A stretch of DNA of 33,387 nucleotides from Acidobacteriota bacterium (GTDB lineage: Bacteria > Acidobacteriota > Terriglobia > Terriglobales > Acidobacteriaceae), in contig JAJZGF010000024.1 in assembly GCA_021805025.1 (NCBI GenBank), forward strand, positions 1-33,387, in the 5' to 3' direction. The notes beneath the pieces are model-generated. The model was not told the origin of the DNA. It saw nothing but the letters and a program-made list of their open reading frames with translations, and made no database searches. Both the position numbers and the translations under genes were made by a program. The first letter of the stretch is position 1, and every line of letters starts with the position of its first letter. Positions 1 through 8,448 of the stretch are shown one piece after another.

Positions 1-81
1 CTCGACGGTCTTGCCTTCCGGCTGAAAGGTGACGCGAACCAGCTTGTCGGCGGGAATGTTTTTTGTATTCGCTTCGCTCAT
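1..81 (-). CDS. fdx: ISC-type 2Fe-2S ferredoxin, 5' part only (cut by window edge)
   Basis: The first 27 codons of a gene that runs off the left edge, starting MSEANTKNIPADKLVRVTF and continuing with QPEGKTVE. The K/RVTFxPEG-K pattern near the N-terminus is typical of adrenodoxin-like ISC ferredoxins, where it precedes the cluster-binding loop, which lies outside this window. It follows hscA on the same strand with a gap of about 43 bases, the usual last position of an isc operon. The identification leans on this context because no cluster cysteines are visible. In the family the protein supplies electrons for cluster assembly on IscU. Confidence 0.7.
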   Translation of the reverse strand, partial: MSEANTKNIPADKLVRVTFQPEGKTVE

Positions 82-124
82 AGGATTCTTCCTTGGCAGT
101 TGGCTGCCATCTTGCGGCCTCTCG

Positions 125-2065
125 CTATTTGAACTCCGCGGGCGCCATGGGGTGCGGCGCGGTCAGTTCGTCGCCGAGTTCTTCTCCGGCAGCGTCCATC
201 GTCTTGCCGCGAATGGCCGCGGTGACGGCGGCCTCCATCATCAGTTCGGCAAAGCGGCGCGTGGCATGGTCAAGAATCAGCGTTGCCTCGCGGATGGCAG
301 CCGAGTCCTCGGTCTTCTTGGCCTTGATCAGGTAGTCGCGGGCCAGGCCGATCGCCGTCCGCTCGTCGTTGGTCAGGTGCGCCCACGCCGGGCTGCGGGG
401 CGCGCGCTCAACGGCGGAAAGAATCGTCTCCGCCTCATTGCGCGCTTCGATGAGCAGGCGCGCGGCAAAGTCTTCTTCGGCGTGGTCGAAGGATTCCAGA
501 ATCATGCTCTCGACCTGCTCGTCCGTCAAACCGTAGGTGGGCTTCACCTCAATCTGCGCGGCCTTGCCGCTGCGTTGCTCGCGCGCGGAAACCTGCAGAA
601 TGCCGTCGGCGTCGATGAGAAATCTCACTTCGATGCGCGGCAGACCGGCTGACATGGGCGGAATGCCTTTGAGATCAAAGCGCGCCAGAGAACGGCAATC
701 GGCGGCAAGTTCGCGCTCGCCCTGCACAACGTGAATCGCAACGTTGGTCTGGCCATCGACGCCGGTGGTGAAGTGCTCCGTGGCCGAGGCCGGAATGGTG
801 GAGTTGCGCTGGATGATGCGCGCAACGGTTCCGCCAAGGGCTTCAATGCCGAGCGAGAGCGGCGTGACGTCAAGCAGCAGCATCTCCTCCGTGCTCTTGG
901 AGGTGCCGGCGAGAATGTCGGCTTGCACCGCGGCGCCCAGCGCAACAACCTCGTCGGGGTTGAGATTGATGTGGGGCTTCTTGCCACGCGCGCTCAGATG
1001 AAAGAGATCGTCCACAAGCTGGCGGACCGCGGGGATGCGCGTTGACCCGCCCACCATTACAACTTCATCGATCTGTGCGGGCGTGATGCCCGCATCGGCA
1101 ATAGCCTGTTTGCACGGGCCCGCGGTGCGCTCGAGGATAGGCTCGATGAGCTGCTCGAAAACCGCGCGCGGAATCTCGCGTTGATAGCGGTCGCCGTTGG
1201 GCAGCTCGATGTCGAACTGCGCCGCGGCCTCCGTCGAGAGTCTGATTTTGGCTTCAATGGCGGCCTTGCGCACGGCCTGCACGGCGCCGGGATGCTTGCG
1301 CAGATCCACTCCATGCTCGGCGTGTATCTCATCGAGCGCGATGGTCAGCAGAAGATTGTCAATGTCGTCGCCGCCCAGATGTGTGTCGCCGTTGGTCGAC
1401 TGCACCTCAAAGATTCCGTCGCGCAGCTTGAGGATGGAGATGTCAAAGGTGCCGCCGCCCAGATCATAAACCGCAATCGTGCCTTCCTTCGCGCGATCCA
1501 GACCATACGCCAGCGCCGCAGCCGTCGGCTCATTCACCAGCCGCAGCACCTGCAGTCCGGCCATGCGGCCCGCGTCCTTGGTGGCCTGGCGCTGCGCATC
1601 GTTAAAGTACGCAGGCACGGTGATGACGGCCTGCGTGACCGGCGCGCCGAAAAATCGCTCGGCGTTGCGCTTCAGCTGACGCAGAATGTAGGCGGAGATC
1701 TCCGGTGGAGTGAAGCGGAGTTCGCCAAGCTGAATGCGCGGCACTTCGCCTTCCTGCACATCGTCGGCAAGCTGGAAGGGAAAGAACTTGAGTTCGCTTT
1801 GCACTTCAGACAGACCGCGGCCCATAAGGCGCTTGACGGAATAGATGACGCGCTCCGGCGTCTCGATCAGCACTCGACGCGCGCTGTTGCCCACGGTAAC
1901 GGTGGGCCGGCTGCCGTCGGCCGGGATGGGATCGAGCGCGACGACGGACGGCACCAGATTGGAGCCGTCCACCCCCGGAATGACCACCGGCGCTTCGCCC
2001 TGCATGTATGCAACGAGGGAGTTGGTGGTTCCCAGGTCGATTCCTACTACGCGTCCTTCCGCCAT
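125..2065 (-). CDS. hscA: HscA, Hsp70-family chaperone for Fe-S cluster transfer
   Basis: A 646-aa Hsp70. The ATPase domain shows the phosphate-1 motif GIDLGTTNS near the N-terminus, an [17 protein letters not shown] segment, [10 protein letters not shown] and [10 protein letters not shown]. The interdomain linker reads [13 protein letters not shown], followed by a beta substrate-binding domain and a helical lid. In the family HscA, with HscB, binds the LPPVK motif of IscU and drives release of its cluster; IscU in this operon carries exactly that motif. hscB ends 9 bases upstream on the same strand, and a purine-rich AAGAGAA precedes the ATG. The length is slightly above the roughly 616 aa of the enterobacterial protein, with an extended C-terminal tail. 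A second, separate Hsp70 lies at 22,182-24,050. Confidence 0.95.
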   Translation of the reverse strand: MAEGRVVGIDLGTTNSLVAYMQGEAPVVIPGVDGSNLVPSVVALDPIPADGSRPTVTVGNSARRVLIETPERVIYSVKRLMGRGLSEVQSELKFFPFQLADDVQEGEVPRIQLGELRFTPPEISAYILRQLKRNAERFFGAPVTQAVITVPAYFNDAQRQATKDAGRMAGLQVLRLVNEPTAAALAYGLDRAKEGTIAVYDLGGGTFDISILKLRDGIFEVQSTNGDTHLGGDDIDNLLLTIALDEIHAEHGVDLRKHPGAVQAVRKAAIEAKIRLSTEAAAQFDIELPNGDRYQREIPRAVFEQLIEPILERTAGPCKQAIADAGITPAQIDEVVMVGGSTRIPAVRQLVDDLFHLSARGKKPHINLNPDEVVALGAAVQADILAGTSKSTEEMLLLDVTPLSLGIEALGGTVARIIQRNSTIPASATEHFTTGVDGQTNVAIHVVQGERELAADCRSLARFDLKGIPPMSAGLPRIEVRFLIDADGILQVSAREQRSGKAAQIEVKPTYGLTDEQVESMILESFDHAEEDFAARLLIEARNEAETILSAVERAPRSPAWAHLTNDERTAIGLARDYLIKAKKTEDSAAIREATLILDHATRRFAELMMEAAVTAAIRGKTMDAAGEELGDELTAPHPMAPAEFK

Positions 2066-2074
2066 GATTCTCTT

Positions 2075-2776
2075 TTAAGCTCCCAATGTCTCGGTCACAT
2101 CGCGGACCAGGTTGCTGAGGTAGCGCCGCCGGTCAAGCAGCGCCACCATGGTCTTCTGGGCTCCAGAGCGCACTCCTGCATCGCCCTCGTCCCACTTCTT
2201 CCACTCGGCGCGCAACTCGTCGTCGACTTCATCGAGCAGGCCGTCAAATTTGCGCTTTGCCTGCTCCAGACTCACCTGCAGCGCGGGATCCTCTTCGCCA
2301 ATCTTCCTGGCCATGCGCATCTCTTCCAGCTGCATATTCAGGTCAAAGACCTCTTCCAGCAGATCGGCCGGCACACGCGATGTATCCACTTGCCCTCTGC
2401 GGTCTTTGCCGGCGTGCTCTTCGCCGATTTCAGCGCCGTGCAGCTTGAGCAGATATTCCGTGCGATGAATCGGATCCTTGAGAGTGCGATAAGCGTCGTT
2501 GAGCAGCGCCGTATCGGCCAGACTCCACTCCCGTTCGTGCTCGCCCGAGCGGGCAAAACGATCGGGATGCAGCTTGCGGCTCAGGCGATGAAACTCGTGC
2601 TCCAGTCCCATAAGGTCAAGATTCAGGCATGGCTTCAACCCGAAGACGGAGAAGAAATCGCCGCCCGGAGGCGGCTGAATCTTGCTGCAATGCGGGCAGA
2701 AAAGCGTGGCGTCATTGTGCGCCACCGAGCAGGACCAGCACGCAACCGGGACTGCGGAATCGAGAATTTTAAGCAT
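2075..2776 (-). CDS. hscB: HscB, J-domain co-chaperone with N-terminal tetracysteine zinc site
   Basis: A 233-aa J-protein. The N-terminus has two CxxC pairs (C13/C16 and C27/C30), a tetracysteine arrangement known from eukaryotic HSC20 and absent from E. coli HscB. The J domain follows, with an intact HPD in RKLHPDRFA, then a helical C-terminal domain that in the family binds IscU. The ATG at 2776 is chosen because the open frame further upstream only offers a TTG. The gene sits between the fucosidase (85-base gap) and hscA (9-base gap), so it is probably co-transcribed and translationally linked with hscA. Its role is to deliver IscU to HscA and stimulate ATP hydrolysis. Confidence 0.92.
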   Translation of the reverse strand: MLKILDSAVPVACWSCSVAHNDATLFCPHCSKIQPPPGGDFFSVFGLKPCLNLDLMGLEHEFHRLSRKLHPDRFARSGEHEREWSLADTALLNDAYRTLKDPIHRTEYLLKLHGAEIGEEHAGKDRRGQVDTSRVPADLLEEVFDLNMQLEEMRMARKIGEEDPALQVSLEQAKRKFDGLLDEVDDELRAEWKKWDEGDAGVRSGAQKTMVALLDRRRYLSNLVRDVTETLGA

Positions 2777-2861
2777 GACTGAACCCTTACATTCTTTCCA
2801 GGACAACTTCGTAAAGTGAATCTCTCATTCACTCGTGACACAGGGGCGCCGGCAAGCCCTG

Positions 2862-4250
2862 TTACTCTCCAACGGCCGGCTTTGCGGTTAGCGGAGTGGG
2901 AATCGGCTTGATCTCCACCGCCGGAGATTCAAGAGTCATCTCGACGATCGTATCAACCGCATCCGGTTTGCTCCCCAGACTCACTTCCACGCCGTTCTCG
3001 CTCTGCCTGCAGGCGAGACTGCCGCCGCCGAGAAGAGAGCAGCCGAGGACTTTTACCGGCAGGGCAGGAAGAGTAAGCGTTGCACCGGCCGGGTTGAGAA
3101 TATGCAGAAAGATCGTGTTGCCGCGATACGTTGAGACTCCAAAGTCGCCGGGCAGATAAGGGCCGCCGCGCGTCGAGTAGATGCTTGCGCCATTCTGATG
3201 AAGCCAGGCGCCGATCTCGCGCAGCCGCGCTGCCTGTGCCGGGTCAATCTGCCCGTCGGGCCGGGGACCGACGTTGAGGATGAAGTTTCCGTCGCGCCCG
3301 GCGGCGGAGATCAGCAGGCGAATGAGGGTGTCGAACGGCTTGACCTTCGCGTTCGGCTGGTATCCCCAGGCCCCTGCGGTAATGGTGGTGCAGAGCTCCC
3401 ATGGATAGCGGCTCTCAAAATCGCCCAGCGCTCCGTCGCCTTCGCGGGAACGGAAATCCGCCGCGGCATCGGTGCGGTCGTTGATGATGACCGAGGGTTG
3501 CAGCTTTCTCAGATTGCTGACCGCTTCATCGTCCTGCCAGCTAAAGGACCCGGTATAGCGCTGATCCTTGGGGCGCGCGGCCCATCCGCTGCCGGTAAAG
3601 TGGACTCCGCCAAAACCCAGCCAATCGCCGCCGCCACCGTCAAACCACAATATGTCGACCTTGCCATAATGCGAGGCCAGCTCGTTCAACTGACGATGGT
3701 ACTGTGCGCGCATCGCTTCGGCGCTGGCCCGGTAAATGCCGGGAAAGAAGAAGCCGGGGTAACGCCAATCCAACGGAGAATAATAGAGCCCGACATGAAG
3801 CCCGGCCTTGTGCATGGCGGTCACATATTCGGCAACAATATCGCGATGCGCGGCGGATTTGACCGCCGTAAAGTTGGATTCAGGATCGTCGAAGAGCGCA
3901 AACCCGTCATGGTGGCGCGCGGTCAGCACTGTGTACTTCATGCCTGCTGCTTCGGCCAGCTCTGCCCATGCATTCGGATCGAAGTGATCGGGATGAAACT
4001 GCTCCGCCAGCTTGGCGTACTCTTCAACGGGAATCTGTTCCTGCCATTGAACCCATTCGCCCCGTCCTGGGATCGAGTAAACTCCCCAGTGAATGAAGAG
4101 GCCGAATTTGGCATCCCGCCACCAGGCAATGCGTGCCGCCGCGTCCTGATCGGAGACCATCTGCGCCCATTGCGCCTGAGCATGCGATGAAACAAAAAAA
4201 ATGGCGAATAGGAAACAAACAAATCTCGGATTACGAACCGCTTTGTTCAT
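2862..4250 (-). CDS. Secreted GH29 alpha-L-fucosidase embedded in the isc operon
   Basis: A 462-aa glycoside hydrolase family 29 enzyme. The N-terminus is a clear signal peptide: basic MNKAVRNPR, a hydrophobic core, then an SHAQA cleavage region. Family signatures follow in order: FGLFIHWG (around residue 50), ARHHDGFALF (around 112-120), and LWFDGG, where D204 is the expected nucleophile. The C-terminal part is a beta-sandwich-like extension. The ATG at 4250 is preferred because GGGAG lies a few bases upstream; an ATG at 4262 and a TTG at 4298 are possible. The enzyme would hydrolyse terminal alpha-L-fucose outside the cytoplasm. It lies between iscA and hscB on the same strand and has no role in Fe-S assembly, so it appears to have been inserted into the operon. 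A second acidic candidate for acid/base lies in the FESRYPWE region. Confidence 0.92.
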   Translation of the reverse strand: MNKAVRNPRFVCFLFAIFFVSSHAQAQWAQMVSDQDAAARIAWWRDAKFGLFIHWGVYSIPGRGEWVQWQEQIPVEEYAKLAEQFHPDHFDPNAWAELAEAAGMKYTVLTARHHDGFALFDDPESNFTAVKSAAHRDIVAEYVTAMHKAGLHVGLYYSPLDWRYPGFFFPGIYRASAEAMRAQYHRQLNELASHYGKVDILWFDGGGGDWLGFGGVHFTGSGWAARPKDQRYTGSFSWQDDEAVSNLRKLQPSVIINDRTDAAADFRSREGDGALGDFESRYPWELCTTITAGAWGYQPNAKVKPFDTLIRLLISAAGRDGNFILNVGPRPDGQIDPAQAARLREIGAWLHQNGASIYSTRGGPYLPGDFGVSTYRGNTIFLHILNPAGATLTLPALPVKVLGCSLLGGGSLACRQSENGVEVSLGSKPDAVDTIVEMTLESPAVEIKPIPTPLTAKPAVGE

Positions 4251-4359
4251 CTTTTCTCCCATCGCAGCCTCACCTTGCAGGTTTCTCCGGCAACGCAAGC
4301 GTCTTCCATCTTCATCATTTCATCCAGAAATGGCGCAAAAACCCGGCTCCTGGAAAAAG

Positions 4360-4779
4360 CTACGACGTGAAGGACGAACCGCAGCCGCAGGAACGCGAGG
4401 AGTTCGGATTGATGAAGTTGAAGCCCTGCCGCATCAGTGTCTCTTCGTAGTCCAGCGTCATGCCGTGCAGGTATAGAAACGACTTGGGATCGATGAAGAC
4501 GCGAACGCCGTCGAACTCATAAACGCGGTCGCGGTCGCGGGGTTGCGTATCGAATTTGATGGCGTAAGAAAGTCCGGAGCATCCGCCGCCCGTTACGCCC
4601 AGGCGCAGCCCGCCCTGCTCCGGCGAGATGCCTTCCTTGGCCATGGCCAGGCGAACGCGCTTGATGGCGTTCTCCGTGAGCAGAATGCCCTGCGCGGGCG
4701 CCTGCGGCACAGCCTGTTGAGGCTGCGCGGCAAATGCGCCCTGCGCGGGCTTTGCTTCAATGGACACTATATTCGACAT
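4360..4779 (-). CDS. iscA: IscA-type A-type Fe-S carrier
   Basis: A 139-aa A-type carrier with the three expected cysteines: C67 in GGGCSGL, and C131 and C133 in the terminal SCGCGSS. An Ala/Gln/Pro-rich N-terminal extension of about 30 residues makes it longer than the usual 107-120 aa. AGGAAA precedes the ATG. It follows iscU after 24 bases on the same strand. In the family it accepts clusters or iron from the scaffold and passes them to target apoproteins. ErpA and IscA cannot be separated by sequence alone here; position in the isc operon favours the IscA name. Confidence 0.9.
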   Translation of the reverse strand: MSNIVSIEAKPAQGAFAAQPQQAVPQAPAQGILLTENAIKRVRLAMAKEGISPEQGGLRLGVTGGGCSGLSYAIKFDTQPRDRDRVYEFDGVRVFIDPKSFLYLHGMTLDYEETLMRQGFNFINPNSSRSCGCGSSFTS

Positions 4780-4803
4780 GGTTTCCTGTCCAGTTAGTTC
4801 CGC

Positions 4804-5223
4804 TTAATTTGCCGAGACCGCTGCCTGCTCGGTCTCCGCAACGCCGTTCTTCTTCTTCCAGTCGCCGATGGCCGCGCGAATGGCATCCTCGGCCAGCACC
4901 GAGCAGTGAATCTTCACCGGCGGCAGCGATAGCTCCTTCACAATGTCCGTGTTCTTGATGGTCAGAGCCTCTTCCACCTTGCGGCCCTTGATCCACTCCG
5001 TCGCGAGCGATGAGCTCGCGATGGCCGAGCCGCAGCCGAAGGTCTTGAACTTGGCTTCTTCGATCACCTGCGTCTCAGGGTTCACGCGGATTTGCAGCCG
5101 CATCACGTCACCGCACTCCGGCGCGCCCACCAGGCCGGTGCCGACCTCGGCCGAACTCTTGTCCAGCGTGCCTACGTTGCGGGGATTGTTGTAGTGGTCT
5201 ACGACCTTATCGCTGTATGCCAT
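4804..5223 (-). CDS. iscU: IscU, Fe-S cluster assembly scaffold
   Basis: A 139-aa scaffold protein starting MAYSDKVVDHY. The ligand set is complete: C37 with D39 in PECGDVM, C64 in FGCGSA and C107 in HCSV. The HscA-recognition motif LPPVK is intact at 100-104. In the family, clusters form here from sulfur delivered by IscS, and HscA/HscB then discharge them. A lysine/alanine-rich tail of about 15 residues follows the conserved fold. It sits between iscS (132-base gap) and iscA (24-base gap). Confidence 0.96.
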   Translation of the reverse strand: MAYSDKVVDHYNNPRNVGTLDKSSAEVGTGLVGAPECGDVMRLQIRVNPETQVIEEAKFKTFGCGSAIASSSLATEWIKGRKVEEALTIKNTDIVKELSLPPVKIHCSVLAEDAIRAAIGDWKKKNGVAETEQAAVSAN

Positions 5224-5355
5224 GTGTCCGTCTCCTTGTGCGGGGAAGCCGCGTTCACTCTGTTTGATTCGGCGGCCACCGCCGCCGATTCGTTCAAAAC
5301 CATGTCAGGCACCTGACTTCTGCCGCGCAAGCGGCGTCTGCCCCACCGCAGGTGG

Positions 5356-6609
5356 TTAGTGCGCCTGCCACTCGATCTTGGTCAGGTCAATACCTTCCTT
5401 CACCATCTCGTAGAGCGGGGACAGCTCACGCAGATGCTTCACAATATCGATAACCTTGGCGGCCACGTAATCGACTTCCGCCTGCGTGTTGAAGCGGCCA
5501 AGACCAAAACGAATCGAGCTGTGCGCCACGTCGTCGCCCAACCCCAGCGCCTTCAGCACATAAGAGGGTTCGAGCGTGGCCGACGTGCAGGCCGAACCGC
5601 TGGAAACCGCCACATCATTGATGCCCATCAGCAGCGACTCGCCCTCGACATACACAAAGCTCATGTTCAGGTTGCCCGGCAGGCGATGCTCCCACGAGCC
5701 GTTGACATGGACGTAGTCGAGTTCGGTTTCAAACTTCGCCTTGAGCCGGTCGCGCAGGCCGCGCAGATAGGCGGCTTCGTTCTCCATCTCGTTCATCGCG
5801 ATCTCGCAGGCCTTGCCCAGGCCTACAATGCCGGGAACATTCAGCGTCCCTGACCTCATGCCGCGCTCGTGTCCGCCGCCGTCAATCTGCGCGGCAATCT
5901 GCACGCGCGGATTGCGCCGCCGCACATACAGCGCGCCCACGCCCTTCGGTCCGTAAATCTTGTGCGCCGTCAGCGAGAGCACATCGATGTTGTCGGCGAT
6001 GACGTTGACCGGAACCTTGCCCACGGCCTGCACAGCGTCACTGTGGAAGAGCACACCCTTCTCATGGCAGATCTTGCCGATTTCGCGAATCGGCTGCAGC
6101 ACGCCGATTTCGTTGTTGGCCGCCATGATCGTAACCAGAATCGTCTTGTCATCGATGGCGCGCTTCAGGTCTTCGATGTCGATAAGCCCATCGGCCTTCA
6201 CAGGCAGATACGTCACGCGGTAGCCGTACTTCTCCAGCCGCTTGCAGGTGTCCAGCACGGCCTTGTGTTCGGTGACCTGGGTGATGATGTGGTTGCCGCG
6301 CTCGCGATACATCTCCGCAATACCCTTGATGGCTAGGTTGTTCGACTCCGTCGCGCCCGAGGTGAAGATGATCTCCTTCGCCGTCGCGCCAATCAGTTTC
6401 GCAATCTGCTCGCGGGCCGTCTCCACAGCCTGCTCCGCCTCCCAGCCAAAGGAGTGGTTGCGGCTGGCGGCATTGCCGAACTTCTGCGTAAAGAATGGCA
6501 TCATCGCTTCCAGCACGCGGGGATCCATCGGGCTGGTGGCGTGATTATCCATATAGATGGGCAAGCTCACGCCTGCCGGAACTTCAATCTGGCTGCCAAC
6601 GGTACTCAT
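5356..6609 (-). CDS. iscS: IscS, PLP-dependent cysteine desulfurase
   Basis: A 417-aa class V aminotransferase-fold enzyme. The N-terminus reads [15 protein letters not shown], close to the IscS consensus. TSGATESNN and the PLP lysine in [11 protein letters not shown] are present, as is the mobile catalytic-loop cysteine in SSGSACTSA. In the family it converts L-cysteine to alanine and hands persulfide sulfur to IscU. The ATG at 6609 is chosen because GGAG lies about 8 bases upstream; the frame stays open to a TTG at 6648. It is followed by iscU and preceded by iscR, 67 bases away. Confidence 0.96.
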   Translation of the reverse strand: MSTVGSQIEVPAGVSLPIYMDNHATSPMDPRVLEAMMPFFTQKFGNAASRNHSFGWEAEQAVETAREQIAKLIGATAKEIIFTSGATESNNLAIKGIAEMYRERGNHIITQVTEHKAVLDTCKRLEKYGYRVTYLPVKADGLIDIEDLKRAIDDKTILVTIMAANNEIGVLQPIREIGKICHEKGVLFHSDAVQAVGKVPVNVIADNIDVLSLTAHKIYGPKGVGALYVRRRNPRVQIAAQIDGGGHERGMRSGTLNVPGIVGLGKACEIAMNEMENEAAYLRGLRDRLKAKFETELDYVHVNGSWEHRLPGNLNMSFVYVEGESLLMGINDVAVSSGSACTSATLEPSYVLKALGLGDDVAHSSIRFGLGRFNTQAEVDYVAAKVIDIVKHLRELSPLYEMVKEGIDLTKIEWQAH

Positions 6610-6676
6610 CTCAGGTCTCCATCCTTCGTTGCCGCTCCGCCCTTCCAATTGCTTCGGGCGGAGGAAAAATCTCGTG

Positions 6677-7135
6677 CTAAAGCGTTAGGGAAACCAGCGA
6701 GTTGGCTTCATGCGCCTGGCTCGCTGGGTGTTCGTGTTCGGCCAGGTCCTGAATGCTGATGCTCTTCAGGACGCCGGCGATGGTCTCGTTCACGCGCGCC
6801 AGGGGTTCCTTGATGGTGCAGCTCGGGGTCAGCTCGCAACCCTTGGCGCCCTTGGTGCAGGAGGTAATAAAAAACGGCCCATCGATGGAATGAATCACCT
6901 CGTAGGCCGAAATCTCGCGGGCGTCGCGCGACAGCGCGTAACCGCCATTCATGCCGGCGTGAGACTTGAGCAGGCCGGACTTGGTGAGCTGCTGCAGAAT
7001 CTTGGCCAGCAACTGGGCAGGAATCCCGTAGGCGTCGGCAATATCCTTGGCGCTCAACGCGGCCGTCTCCGGGTGCTCGGCGAGGTACTTGAGCGCCATC
7101 AGTCCGTAATCGGCCTTCTTGGTCAGTTTGAGCAT
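6677..7135 (-). CDS. iscR: IscR-like Rrf2-family Fe-S transcriptional regulator
   Basis: A 152-aa Rrf2 protein. Residues 1-70 form the winged helix ([16 protein letters not shown], then a recognition region with [15 protein letters not shown] and [10 protein letters not shown]). Three cysteines follow at 93, 100 and 106. The first spacing is six residues rather than the five of E. coli IscR (C92/C98/C104), so the cluster loop is slightly unusual. It is the first gene of the isc operon, and its own promoter carries an overlapping palindrome, which fits feedback control. A dedicated Rrf2 relative such as a cysteine-metabolism regulator is less likely given the cysteines and the location. Confidence 0.9.
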   Translation of the reverse strand: MLKLTKKADYGLMALKYLAEHPETAALSAKDIADAYGIPAQLLAKILQQLTKSGLLKSHAGMNGGYALSRDAREISAYEVIHSIDGPFFITSCTKGAKGCELTPSCTIKEPLARVNETIAGVLKSISIQDLAEHEHPASQAHEANSLVSLTL

Positions 7136-7150
7136 GGAATATGCGACTTC

Positions 7151-7194
7151 TTCGGTCCGTATTCAGTATACGACCGAATCCGTCCGCATTTCAA
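7151..7194 (-). promoter_or_regulatory. iscR/isc operon promoter with overlapping palindromic operator
   Basis: Read on the minus strand, TTGAAA (7189-7194) and TATACT (7165-7170) are separated by 18 bases, a good sigma-70-type pair located 30-60 bases ahead of the iscR start. An inverted repeat, TTCGGTCCGTAT (7151-7162) against ATACGACCGAA (7168-7178), covers the -10 and reaches into the spacer, with one extra base in one arm. A repressor bound there would block the promoter, so autoregulation by IscR is the simplest reading. Binding itself is inferred. Confidence 0.65.
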
Positions 7195-7271
7195 GCCGGG
7201 CTGAAAAACCGCACAGGACCCCCTCGGCACGCCGCGCATGACCCGTGGGATACGATTCACGAAAATGAGGC

Positions 7272-7299
7272 TTGAAAAAGCCGCAAAGGCCGCTACAAT
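7272..7299 (+). promoter_or_regulatory. Predicted promoter for the 54-aa zinc-ribbon gene
   Basis: TTGAAA (7272-7277) and TACAAT (7294-7299) are spaced by 16 bases on the plus strand, about 43 bases ahead of the ATG at 7342. No clear Shine-Dalgarno sequence is visible between the promoter and the start codon. Confidence 0.5.
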
Positions 7300-7341
7300 C
7301 GGCGGGAAGAGCACCTGAAAAATCAAACCAACAACAAACCG

Positions 7342-7506
7342 ATGGCAACCGCCTGCAAACATCCCAGGGTAAGAATCGTCTCCCGGCACGAGGACACGGA
7401 ATTTGTCGAGTGCCTGGAGTGTGGCGAAGTCTTTGACGCCGAAGAGTTTCACGACATGGAGATTGAAGAATCGACCGAAGAGCAACCGGCCGCAGAAGAC
7501 GAATGA
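7342..7506 (+). CDS. Small acidic zinc-ribbon-like protein, 54 aa
   Basis: A 54-aa frame starting MATACKHPRV. Potential metal ligands are C5, H7, C24 and C27 (CxH ... CxxC). The second half is strongly acidic (EEFHDMEIEESTEE, ending AAEDE). It is divergent from iscR and has its own promoter-like sequence. The Cys/His spacing supports a single zinc ribbon; no catalytic motif is present. I do not recognise a named family. A role in transcription or as an adaptor would be guesswork. Confidence 0.6.
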   Translation: MATACKHPRVRIVSRHEDTEFVECLECGEVFDAEEFHDMEIEESTEEQPAAEDE

Positions 7507-7564
7507 AGGCCTGAGGGATCGCTTCCTGACGACAAGTGCTTCCTGACAAGTGAAGGGCCTGCGG

Positions 7565-7583
7565 GCCGGGCAAGCCGCCCGGC
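7565..7583. terminator. GC hairpin between convergent genes
   Basis: GCCGGGC (7565-7571) and GCCCGGC (7577-7583) form a perfect 7-bp stem with a 5-base loop between the zinc-ribbon gene and pgsA, which converge here. There is no U-tract, so it may slow polymerase or protect 3' ends rather than act as a strong intrinsic terminator. Just upstream, CTTCCTGAC...CAAGTG is repeated in tandem (about 7523-7553). Confidence 0.35.
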
Positions 7584-7588
7584 GCGGC

Positions 7589-8185
7589 TCAGTGCGCTGC
7601 GGGCCCACCCGTGGCGGCCGGGTTGCCGCGCCGGGCGACAAGCCAGGCGTAGTGCAGGCCAGAGATCACCGTAAGAATCATGGTTCCATCCAGCGCCGCG
7701 GCTCGCAGCACGACCACCCATGTGGCTTGTGTGAGCTGATGCAGAAGCACCACGGCAACCGCGACAATCTGCACCAGCGTGTTGGCTTTGCCAAACAGGC
7801 TGGGGTGAAACTCGCGGCGGCCCGCGACGGCAAAAAGGATAGCCGAGACAAGCAGGATGCCGATGTCCCGCCCGAAGACCATGACTGTAACTTCCAGCGG
7901 AATGAGCCCCTTGTACATCAGAACAAGGAACAGCGCGCTCAGCAGCAGCTTATCCGCAACGGGGTCAAGGTACTCGCCCAGCAAGGTGTGTTGCTTGAGC
8001 TTGCGGGCCAGCAGACCGTCAAGCGCATCGCTCAACCCTGCGACGACGAACATCACGAATCCCGCCTGGTAGCGGTTATCCAGCACAGCCGCAACAAGGA
8101 ACGGCGCCAGGCAAATCCGCAGAAGAGTCAGAATATTAGGCGCCGAGCGGAAGGGATTGAGCCGGAGTTTCGTATCGTCCGTCAT
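7589..8185 (-). CDS. pgsA: CDP-diacylglycerol-glycerol-3-phosphate 3-phosphatidyltransferase
   Basis: A 198-aa integral membrane CDP-alcohol phosphatidyltransferase. The family signature D-G-x2-A-R-x8-G-x3-D-x3-D is exact: D56 G57, A60 R61, G70, D74 and D78. Hydrophobic segments surround it (around 17-35, 42-50, 80-95, 100-118 and 125-145). The N-terminus LNPFRSAPNILTLLR resembles PgsA. In the family it makes phosphatidylglycerophosphate, the committed step to phosphatidylglycerol. A different CDP-alcohol transferase such as cardiolipin synthase (ClsC type) cannot be fully excluded. It appears to be a single gene. Confidence 0.85.
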   Translation of the reverse strand: MTDDTKLRLNPFRSAPNILTLLRICLAPFLVAAVLDNRYQAGFVMFVVAGLSDALDGLLARKLKQHTLLGEYLDPVADKLLLSALFLVLMYKGLIPLEVTVMVFGRDIGILLVSAILFAVAGRREFHPSLFGKANTLVQIVAVAVVLLHQLTQATWVVVLRAAALDGTMILTVISGLHYAWLVARRGNPAATGGPAAH

Positions 8186-8448
8186 GATGCTTTCAACAGG
8201 CCGTGCAGCAGCAATCGAATTCGATATACGCCGCCCGGGCAGAACGCGCAGCTTCGAAGTCCTTATTGATCCTTGCCGGAACTCGCTCTCCCGATGACCG
8301 GAAGATTCGCTGGCGCAGTGCGTCAGCCAAAGGCTAACTCCTGCATCCTCAGATGGTACAGCATGAAGGGCTACGGCCGGCGGGTTCCCTGCTTAGTCTC
8401 TTCGAATTCAAAGGTGCGCCTGAAGAAAGCGACCGGTTGCCCGCATCC

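Noticed and set aside
1181-2782. A 533-codon plus-strand frame opposite hscA and hscB
   Set aside because: An antisense shadow: the translation lacks domain features and the minus strand is HscA/HscB.
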